A stretch of DNA of 18,220 bases from Spirochaetaceae bacterium (GTDB taxonomy: Bacteria > Spirochaetota > Spirochaetia > Treponematales > Breznakiellaceae): positions 1-18,220 of the forward strand of contig JAISCK010000107.1 of NCBI GenBank assembly GCA_031265635.1, read 5' to 3'. Positions 7,971 to 14,462 of the stretch are shown here, one piece after another (the first letter of the stretch is position 1; each line of letters starts with the position of its first letter). The position numbers were made by a program, and so were the translations under genes. The notes under the pieces are model-generated. The model did not search any database, was not told the origin of the DNA, and saw only the letters and a program-made list of their open reading frames with translations.

Positions 7971-8819
7971 TTACCTGTCGGTATAGGATTTGATTTCCGC
8001 TTCCAGAATACGCAGTGATTCTTCCAGCTTGTCTTTCGGCATGGGAATGTGATGGTTATAGGACATGGAAACCACATAGGCGCAGCCCTGTCCCTTTACT
8101 GTTTTGAGTACAATAACAGACGGTTTATCCTTTACGGCCTTCGCCTTGGTGACGGCTTCGTCAATAGCGGCGACATCATGGCCGTCAACTTCCTGGGTAT
8201 GCCAGCGGAAGGCGCCGAAGCGTTCCGCAAAATTGGTGATGTTATTTACCATCTCCACAGGCCCGTCAATCTGTATGCCGTTATAATCAACAAAAGCTAT
8301 CAGATTAGAAAGTTTGTAATGACCCGCGGTCATGGCCGCTTCCCAAATCTGGCCTTCCTCACATTCCCCGTCGCCCATAATCGCGTAGGTATAGTTGTCC
8401 CTGTTATCAATGCGGTTGCCCAGGGCTATACCCGCCGCGGCGGACAAACCCTGCCCAAGAGAACCGGTGGTCATATCAATACCCGGCGTCCTGAGCCGGT
8501 CGCAGTGGCTGGGAAGATTGGTCTGGGGTTTGTTAAGGGTTTTAAGCCAATCCATGGGAAAATAGCCTTTCAGCGCAAGGGCCGAATAAATAGCGGGACC
8601 GGCGTGTCCTTTTGAGCAGACCAGATAGTCCCTGTCTTTCCAGCCGGGGTTTTTCGGTTCAATCCGCATAACGCCGCCGTAGAGTACGCCAAGCACGTCC
8701 GCTATGGACATGCTTCCGCCAATATGCCCAAACCCGATTTCGGTCATTTGGCAAATCGTTTCTATCCGTATTTTCGCGGACATGACCTTCATTGCGATAA
8801 CGCGTTCATCATTCGCCAT
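7971..8819 (-). CDS. Transketolase N-terminal subunit (TPP pyrophosphate-binding domain)
   Basis: First half of the split transketolase, 282 aa. The TPP/Mg signature runs from GDG (149-151) to N180 (GDGECEEG...VDYNG). Active-site histidines are visible: H32 in GFGHIGGSMS, H72 in SKGHAG, and the HH of SYNHHIPMP near the C-terminus. GSLGQGLSAAAGIALG is the usual diphosphate-contact segment. Many bacteria and archaea encode split transketolases of this size, often in catabolic operons with specialised substrates, for example the apulose-4-phosphate (AptAB) and sulfofructose (SqwGH) enzymes. Start ATG 8819 lies 2 bases after the ald stop; its GGAGG ribosome site (8834-8830) is inside the end of ald, so the two genes are probably translationally coupled. 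Confidence 0.93.
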   Translation of the reverse strand: MANDERVIAMKVMSAKIRIETICQMTEIGFGHIGGSMSIADVLGVLYGGVMRIEPKNPGWKDRDYLVCSKGHAGPAIYSALALKGYFPMDWLKTLNKPQTNLPSHCDRLRTPGIDMTTGSLGQGLSAAAGIALGNRIDNRDNYTYAIMGDGECEEGQIWEAAMTAGHYKLSNLIAFVDYNGIQIDGPVEMVNNITNFAERFGAFRWHTQEVDGHDVAAIDEAVTKAKAVKDKPSVIVLKTVKGQGCAYVVSMSYNHHIPMPKDKLEESLRILEAEIKSYTDR

Positions 8820-8821
8820 AA

Positions 8822-9934
8822 TTATACCGCCTCCAATGCGGAAACATACGGAATGCCAAAGGTTTCCGCCACTCCCTTGTAAGTGCAGTAACCGTTACAG
8901 GTATTGAGCCCGTTTCTCAGATGTTCGTCTGTCCTGACCGCCCCGGCTATGCCCCGGGAAGCGATCTTCAGCCCCGGCGTCAGGGTAGTATTGGTCAAGG
9001 CCAGGGTTGCGGTTCTCGCCACCGCTCCGGGCATATTGGCCACACAGTAGTGTACAATGCCGCTGTCAATAAAAGTCGGCTCCTGGTGGGTCGTGGCCCT
9101 GGTCGTCTCAAAGCAGCCGCCCTGATCCACGGCCACATCGACCAGTACGCTCCCCTTTTTCATAAACGCAAGATCCGCCTTTTCTACCAGATGGGGCGCC
9201 TTCTTGCCCGGTATCAATACCGCGCCTACCACAATATCGGCTTCGGATATGGCCGCCCTGATATTGGCGGGAGTACTGTACAGGGTTTGAATTTTATTGC
9301 CGAATATGTCGTCAAGATAGGCCAGGCGTTTCAGGTTAATATCGATGATAGTAACCTGGGCGCCGAGGCCCACGGCGATTTTACAGGCCTCCATGCCGAC
9401 AGTTCCCGCGCCGATGATAACCACCTTGCCCTGTTCCACTCCCGGCACGCCTGCCAGGAGTACGCCCCTGCCGCCAAAGGTGGTTTCAAGGTATTTTGCC
9501 CCTTCGGCCACGGCCATCCTGCCGGCGATGGTACTCATGGGAGCAAGGCAGGGCAGGGCGCCTGAGGCGTCCGTGATGGTTTCATACGCGAGCGCCTGGG
9601 TTTTAGCCTTGAGCAGGGCATCCGTAAGGGGTTTGTCCGCGGCCAGATGCAGGTATGTATAAACGATCTGATTTTCCTTTAGATACGCGTACTCTGATTC
9701 AACAGGTTCCTTGACCTTTACAATCATCTGCGCCGCATCCCAGACATCCCCGGCTGAGGGCAGTATCTGCCCTCCTGCGCTCTGATATTCACCATCGGCA
9801 AAACCGGAGCCTTCCCCGGCATGGGTTTCTATTAAAACCTTATGCCCGGCCGCCACATAAGCCGCTGTCCCGCTTGGAGTCAAACCAACCCGCGATTCCT
9901 GGTTTTTTATCTCCTTTACCAATCCGACAATCAT
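8822..9934 (-). CDS. ald: Alanine dehydrogenase
   Basis: Catalyses the reversible NAD-dependent deamination of L-alanine to pyruvate and ammonia in the cytoplasm. From ATG 9934 the product is 370 aa, the standard length, and its numbering falls on the known active-site positions: R15 (QESRVGLTP), K75 (IVKVKEP) and H96 (TYLHLAAD). A Rossmann motif (IIGAGTVGMEA) begins near residue 175, and VDVAVDQGG carries the expected catalytic Asp. The longer start at 9952 (MYGEEK) is rejected because GGAGAAG sits 6 bases before ATG 9934 and the extension has no counterpart in the family. First gene of the cluster, transcribed away from an Lrp-type regulator; Lrp/AsnC proteins control ald in other bacteria such as Mycobacterium (AldR). 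Here it probably regenerates pyruvate for the aminotransferase downstream. Confidence 0.96.
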   Translation of the reverse strand: MIVGLVKEIKNQESRVGLTPSGTAAYVAAGHKVLIETHAGEGSGFADGEYQSAGGQILPSAGDVWDAAQMIVKVKEPVESEYAYLKENQIVYTYLHLAADKPLTDALLKAKTQALAYETITDASGALPCLAPMSTIAGRMAVAEGAKYLETTFGGRGVLLAGVPGVEQGKVVIIGAGTVGMEACKIAVGLGAQVTIIDINLKRLAYLDDIFGNKIQTLYSTPANIRAAISEADIVVGAVLIPGKKAPHLVEKADLAFMKKGSVLVDVAVDQGGCFETTRATTHQEPTFIDSGIVHYCVANMPGAVARTATLALTNTTLTPGLKIASRGIAGAVRTDEHLRNGLNTCNGYCTYKGVAETFGIPYVSALEAV

Positions 9935-9979
9935 CTTTTCTTCTCCATACAACCAAAATAGTCCAGAATCCCTATAGGC

Positions 9980-10000
9980 TTCAAAATGTTCAATTTTGAA
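9980..10000. promoter_or_regulatory. Inverted repeat TTCAAAAT-N5-ATTTTGAA, candidate operator in the ald leader
   Basis: Perfect 8-bp arms around a 5-base spacer, 45 bases upstream of the ald start codon. The same octamer TTCAAAAT occurs again at 10163-10170 in front of the divergent Lrp-type gene. Size and symmetry suit a dimeric regulator such as the Lrp protein next door. It could also fold in the ald mRNA leader. Binding is inferred. Confidence 0.5.
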
Positions 10001-10052
10001 CCAGCAGCCCTGAGTTCCAGAGATACTATTATTGCGGTGTACCTGGGGAGAG

Positions 10053-10080
10053 TGTATACAAAAAAAAATAAAAACACAAA
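10053..10080 (-). promoter_or_regulatory. Candidate promoter for the ald operon, with adjoining A/T tract
   Basis: On the minus strand TTTGTG (10080-10075) and TATACA (10058-10053) are spaced 16 bases and could be -35 and -10 boxes; both match consensus only partly. The spacer is an almost pure T tract that would give bent DNA. The predicted start near 10046 leaves a leader of about 110 bases containing the 9980-10000 inverted repeat. Other A/T-rich positions cannot be excluded. Confidence 0.3.
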
Positions 10081-10152
10081 TAATAAAGCTGAAACAGGAG
10101 AAAACTTTAAATTTATAATCGATTTGCCATAAACGCTTTTTCCTGATTTTTT

Positions 10153-10190
10153 TTCAAATCCCTTCAAAATTTATGAAATTATGCTAGAAT
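10153..10190 (+). promoter_or_regulatory. Phased TTCAAA boxes and candidate promoter before the Lrp-type gene
   Basis: TTCAAA occurs at 10153 and again at 10163, exactly 10 bp apart, so both face the same side of the helix. The second copy is 16 bases before TAGAAT (10185-10190), giving a possible -35/-10 pair. Its predicted start near 10197 would leave only about 12 bases before the ATG, so this promoter is marginal; a perfect TATAAT at 10114-10119 without a good -35 is an alternative. The boxes suggest autoregulation by the Lrp-type protein. Confidence 0.35.
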
Positions 10191-10208
10191 AGCATTAGGA
10201 TGTGGCGC

Positions 10209-10661
10209 ATGGATGATATAGATAAAAAGATATTGATAGCTCTCGCAAAAAACGCCCGGACCACCTTGACCGAACTCAGTGAGACTATTTTTCTTTCAAC
10301 CCCGGCCGTCCGTACCCGCCTGCAAAAACTGGAAAACTGCGGCTATGTCAAATCCTATTCAACTATTTTGAATCCTGAAAAGTTCGGGAAGGACTGTGTC
10401 TGCTTTTGCCTGGTACAGCTCAACGACCATTGCGTATCCAATGACGGCGCCTTTACCAAATTTGTTGAAGCATGTCCCGACATTCTTGAATGTCACAGAA
10501 TAACCGGCCAATATGAATACATGCTCAAGATTGTTACCAAATCAATAAAGAGCATGGAAGCGATTATCACAAGGATGCGTACCGAGGCGGGCGTCAACAA
10601 TACCAGTACCTTCGCGGTTCTGACAACGAAGAAGGAAGACCTGTCGGTATGTCCCGAATGA
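10209..10661 (+). CDS. Lrp/AsnC-family transcriptional regulator
   Basis: DNA-binding regulator of 150 aa, the usual family length. Residues 1-50 form the AsnC-type winged helix-turn-helix (MDDIDKKILIALAKNAR, LTELSETIFLSTPAVRTRLQKLE, then GYVKSY), and residues about 63-140 the RAM ligand-binding domain, with GQYEYMLKI (100-108) as its signature. Start: ATG 10209 has AGGA 8 bases upstream and gives the typical MDxxDKKIL beginning; ATG 10200 overlaps that site. It is divergent from ald, with a 274-base shared regulatory region, and Lrp-type proteins commonly sense amino acids. Control of the ald-transketolase-aminotransferase operon in response to alanine or a related amino compound is therefore the natural inference. 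Unusual: eight cysteines (44, 63, 65, 67, 75, 89, 95, 148), with a CVCFC cluster in the first RAM strand. Confidence 0.93.
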   Translation: MDDIDKKILIALAKNARTTLTELSETIFLSTPAVRTRLQKLENCGYVKSYSTILNPEKFGKDCVCFCLVQLNDHCVSNDGAFTKFVEACPDILECHRITGQYEYMLKIVTKSIKSMEAIITRMRTEAGVNNTSTFAVLTTKKEDLSVCPE

Positions 10662-10686
10662 GGCGGCGGTTTACGCGCGACGGCTC

Positions 10687-13600
10687 CTAACGCAGCCCCA
10701 GCAGCCGGAGCGTTACATCGATGAGTTTGCCGGCGTCCATGGGTTTGGCAAGGTGGGCGTTCATGCCTTCCTGTATGGCTTTTTCTATATCATCCTTAAA
10801 GGCGTTGGCGGTAACCGCCACTATGGGTACGGTCTTCGCGTCGCTTCTTTCCAGGGCCCGTATGGCCCTGGACGCCTCATAGCCGCTCATGTTGGGCATC
10901 TGCACGTCCATGTAGATTATGTCGTAGGTTCCGGGCCCGGACCCGGCGAACATTTTTACCGCGGTGACGCCGTCGTCGGCTTCGTCAATGGCCATGCCGG
11001 TATGTTCAAGAAGGTTCATGGCGATGACGCGGTTTATGGATACGTCGTCAACAAGCAGGGCCCGCCTGCCTGAAAGTTTGCCCGCGGCGTCCTCTGCGGC
11101 GAGGTTTTCCTCTTCTCCGGCGGATACTGAGGCAAGGGCCAGCTCAAAGCTGAAAAGGCTTCCTTCGCCTTCCTTTGTGCTGACAACAATGTCCCCACCG
11201 AAAAGCTGGACTATGCTCCGCGATATGGCAAGGCCGAGGCCCGTTCCGCCGTAACGTTTGAATATCTGGCTGTTTGCCTGTTCAAAGGGGAGGAAGAGGG
11301 TCGAAAGGGCCGCTTCGGGTATGCCTATGCCCGTATCCCTGACTGAAAAACAGAGTATGGTTTTGTTCCCCGCTTTTTCCTTTTCGGCGATGGTAAAGTC
11401 AATGGTTCCGTGTTCGGGGGTAAACTTTACCGCGTTGCCCAGGAGGTTTATCAGCACCTGCCTGAGCCGCAGCGAATCGCAGACATACAGGGCCGGCGGC
11501 GTAAGGTTGAAACGGGTGTTAAAGAGAATGTTCTTTTCGCCGCAGCGGGGCCTTATGATGGCGGCTACCGTATCGGCAAGTTTGAAGAAATCCACCGCTT
11601 CTTCGCTTATTTCGATTTTTCCCGCTTCAATTTTGGAAATATCCAGTATGTCGTTGAGAAGGCCCAGGAGGTGCTGTGAAGAAATCTCGATCTGGTGTAC
11701 ATCAGCCTGAATCTGTTCCAGGTTAAAGAGCGGATCGGAAAGTTTTTTCCGCACTATGCCGGTCATGCCTATGATGGCGTTCATGGGCGTTCTGATTTCG
11801 TGGCTCATGCGGGCAAGGAAATCTCCCTTGTGGGCATTGGCCTGGTTTGCGTCAAGTACGGCCTTTTCGAGTTCAAGCTGGGTGCTGCGGAGTTTTTTTT
11901 CGATGGCGTCCCTGGCGCTTACATCCCGCCCGTAGCCCAGAATGCCCATCAGGCCGCCGTCGGCGCCGAAGATGGGGGCGATGACCGTATCCAGAACTTC
12001 CTCATGACCGTCGGCGAATCTAAGGTTCTCTTCAATATATAAGGACTGCTTTGATTCTACGGCCTTCTTCCTGCTTTTCGTAAAGGCCCCAAGATAGTCC
12101 GGGGGAATGATTTCTTCCGAGTTTCTGCCCGCGATTTCAAGCGGGCTGACGCCGGCGAATGCCGCGTAACGGGGATTGGCCGCCAGGAACCTGCCCAGGG
12201 GGTCCTGGTACCAGATCAGGTCCGGTGATGAGGCGAAGACGGTATCCAGCAGGGTTTTCTGTTCGGCGGTTTTTTTCTGCTGCTCAATGATTTCGGTAAC
12301 ATCGGAAGAGGTGATAATATACCCGATATTTTTTCCGTCCTTGCTGGTAAGGTAGGTCGCCGCGCCCTTAAAATGGCGCTTCTGGCTTTCCAGGTAGAAT
12401 ATTTTAGGCTCCCGCCCTTCCCTGAGCGCGTAGACGGGATCGTATTCCGAATCAGGGGGATAGATGCTGACTTCGCCGTAATGGGCGCCCAGAATGGAGG
12501 AGAGGTCCTTGTTGATGGCCTCAAGGGCCATCTCGTTGGCATAGATCACCAGGCCGTCCATATCGGTGATTATCAGCGGGCCCCGGTCGCTTTCCACAAG
12601 GCTGTCGGCCATTTCGTCAAAGGAATCGGCGAGGGTTCCTATCTCGTCTTTGATTCCGGCGTTAAAGCGGAAGAGCCGCTCGCCCGACCGGAAACGGGAA
12701 ATGCCCCGGATAAGGTTGGTGATGCTCTCCGTAAATACCGAAGCCATCCAGATGGCGATAAGCACCACGAGGAGTATCATGAGCCCGGCTGAAACGACAA
12801 GCCTGAGCGTCGTATTAATGAGATTCGACGTGATGGCCCTGCGGGTGTCATCGGCCGCTTTTGAAAGGTCCTCGTCGGTATTGGTTATGAGGCTGTTGAG
12901 GGCCGCCTCGGTCTGCCGCGCCGGCCTCTGGAAATCCTCAAGCCCCGCGCCTATGGCCACAAAGCCGAAGCCCCGTTTGCTTGTCCCGTAACGGCCGGTG
13001 TAGTAGGGGATGGTAGCCGCGGTATTGGGTTTCCAGATACCGCTCCACAATATAAGGAAGGAGCCTGAGCCGCCTTCTTTGGTAAGGTCAAACCAGCCTA
13101 TGCACTGGGGGGCGTTATTCAGATAACGGCCGTCAAGACCCACAAGGCCCGCGGCGGTAAGCTCGGGCGCCGGTCTCTTGTTCCGCGACTGGCCCTCGAA
13201 AACAGGCGTATCCTTGATAAATTCAACATAGGGGAGGCCCGAAGCCTGCCATTCTTTATAGATGTCTTCTTCGAGCCAGGGAATCTCGGGCTCCCCGGTT
13301 TCGGGGTTATAGCCCACTATGGAATGATGCCGGGGATGGCAGATGCTCCTGCACTTGTAATCCCATATAAAGGCGTAGTTTCCCTCATAGGCGCTGGGCA
13401 TTTCCACATAACGCTCGTTCATGGGCGTTATGTGGTCGGTAAATTCCATGATGTGGTCATGGTCCAGGGCCAGGGTAACATAGCCGGCTACAGCGCCGTT
13501 CCGCACCACCGGAGCGGCCCAGCGTATGATGCCCTTAAAACGCCTGCCGTTGGGGTTTTCCCTTCCGGCATAGGCTTCTTCTTCCGGGGCAAACTCAAGG

Positions 13601-14427
13601 CCCCGCTCTCCGGCGTTTTCCGGGGTGTACATGCCGATAAGCCGGGAACGCACATAAGCGCCTATGACCTCGGAGACATATATCTCGCCGGGCCTGAGGT
13701 TTTTAAGATCGGCAAAATAGGTTTCGGCTTTTACATAGGTGTTGAGCCTTGAGGCGACGTTTTTTTTGACGGCGCTCATCTGGTTTGAAGTGGTTATTTT
13801 GATACGCTCGTTCCCGTTGAGGTCCACATAGGTCATCTCAAGGTACAGGGGCCGCTCTTCGGTTTCCCAGAGTATTTGGGGAAGATTATGGTAGTTGGTG
13901 TCATTTTCGGGATTGGTCGAAGGGGAATAGCCTCCCGTGGGAAGGGGTTCCACGGGAACCCAGGATTTTCCGTCACCGGCAAGAACCCATTCCCGCTTTT
14001 TAATGAGGGCGCCTGTCTTGTAGGTGAGAAAACGCCTGTAGGCATCTTCGTCCGGCTCAAGAGCGGCGGCATAAAGTATATCCCTGTCCCTGTCGTAAAG
14101 AAAATCCGCCACCCGCCTTGCCGTGTCGGTGCTGGTCCTTTCAATCTGTTCCGTGGCGGAGTTGTTGAGGGCTTTAACAGAGTCCTCTACCGCCATGTTC
14201 CCCGTCTCGGCCAGGGCCTTGTTTGCCGTAACGGTGAGTTCCTGGGTGCGGCGGTTTAATTCATCGCCCAGATGGACCGCCTGGCGCCATGCCATAAAGG
14301 TGAGCAGCAAAAGCGGTATGACCTTTATGATGACGAATATGATAATCAGTTTGGCCCTCATGCCGAGGTCCATTTTTGAGAATACCCGTTCTATAGAATA
14401 TTGCAGCGCGTGAATGATTTTCTTCAT
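10687..14427 (-). CDS. Membrane-bound hybrid sensor histidine kinase (Cache-like sensor, HAMP, two PAS, HisKA, HATPase, receiver)
   Basis: Signal-transducing kinase of 1246 aa. TM1 is about residues 27-47 and TM2 about 540-563; between them lies a roughly 490-residue extracytoplasmic sensor with dCache-type features (APVVRNGAVAGYVTLALD; CHPRHHSIVGYNPETG). Then follow HAMP (about 563-612), PAS1 (about 612-725) and PAS2 (about 726-845). In HisKA, MSHEIRTPMNA puts the phospho-acceptor at H876. The ATPase domain shows the N box with N998 (NLLGNAVKF), DTGIGIP and GGTGLGLAIS. A C-terminal receiver (about 1120-1240) has D1174 (YMDVQMP) and Lys in LAKPMD. No separate output domain or response-regulator gene is nearby, so phosphate must pass to a partner elsewhere. 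The start codon has only a weak ribosome site. It lies 35 bases after the penicillin-binding protein gene on the same strand, probably co-transcribed. The ligand is unknown. Confidence 0.95.
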   Translation of the reverse strand: MKKIIHALQYSIERVFSKMDLGMRAKLIIIFVIIKVIPLLLLTFMAWRQAVHLGDELNRRTQELTVTANKALAETGNMAVEDSVKALNNSATEQIERTSTDTARRVADFLYDRDRDILYAAALEPDEDAYRRFLTYKTGALIKKREWVLAGDGKSWVPVEPLPTGGYSPSTNPENDTNYHNLPQILWETEERPLYLEMTYVDLNGNERIKITTSNQMSAVKKNVASRLNTYVKAETYFADLKNLRPGEIYVSEVIGAYVRSRLIGMYTPENAGERGLEFAPEEEAYAGRENPNGRRFKGIIRWAAPVVRNGAVAGYVTLALDHDHIMEFTDHITPMNERYVEMPSAYEGNYAFIWDYKCRSICHPRHHSIVGYNPETGEPEIPWLEEDIYKEWQASGLPYVEFIKDTPVFEGQSRNKRPAPELTAAGLVGLDGRYLNNAPQCIGWFDLTKEGGSGSFLILWSGIWKPNTAATIPYYTGRYGTSKRGFGFVAIGAGLEDFQRPARQTEAALNSLITNTDEDLSKAADDTRRAITSNLINTTLRLVVSAGLMILLVVLIAIWMASVFTESITNLIRGISRFRSGERLFRFNAGIKDEIGTLADSFDEMADSLVESDRGPLIITDMDGLVIYANEMALEAINKDLSSILGAHYGEVSIYPPDSEYDPVYALREGREPKIFYLESQKRHFKGAATYLTSKDGKNIGYIITSSDVTEIIEQQKKTAEQKTLLDTVFASSPDLIWYQDPLGRFLAANPRYAAFAGVSPLEIAGRNSEEIIPPDYLGAFTKSRKKAVESKQSLYIEENLRFADGHEEVLDTVIAPIFGADGGLMGILGYGRDVSARDAIEKKLRSTQLELEKAVLDANQANAHKGDFLARMSHEIRTPMNAIIGMTGIVRKKLSDPLFNLEQIQADVHQIEISSQHLLGLLNDILDISKIEAGKIEISEEAVDFFKLADTVAAIIRPRCGEKNILFNTRFNLTPPALYVCDSLRLRQVLINLLGNAVKFTPEHGTIDFTIAEKEKAGNKTILCFSVRDTGIGIPEAALSTLFLPFEQANSQIFKRYGGTGLGLAISRSIVQLFGGDIVVSTKEGEGSLFSFELALASVSAGEEENLAAEDAAGKLSGRRALLVDDVSINRVIAMNLLEHTGMAIDEADDGVTAVKMFAGSGPGTYDIIYMDVQMPNMSGYEASRAIRALERSDAKTVPIVAVTANAFKDDIEKAIQEGMNAHLAKPMDAGKLIDVTLRLLGLR

Positions 14428-14462
14428 AGGGATAATGAGACCTGCCTGTTCCGCACCCGCGT

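Noticed and set aside
10479..10494. Palindrome GACATTC-TT-GAATGTC inside the Lrp-type gene
   Set aside because: It is fully explained by coding for PDILECH in the RAM domain, is unlike the TTCAAAAT boxes, and stands alone; chance is the simplest reading.
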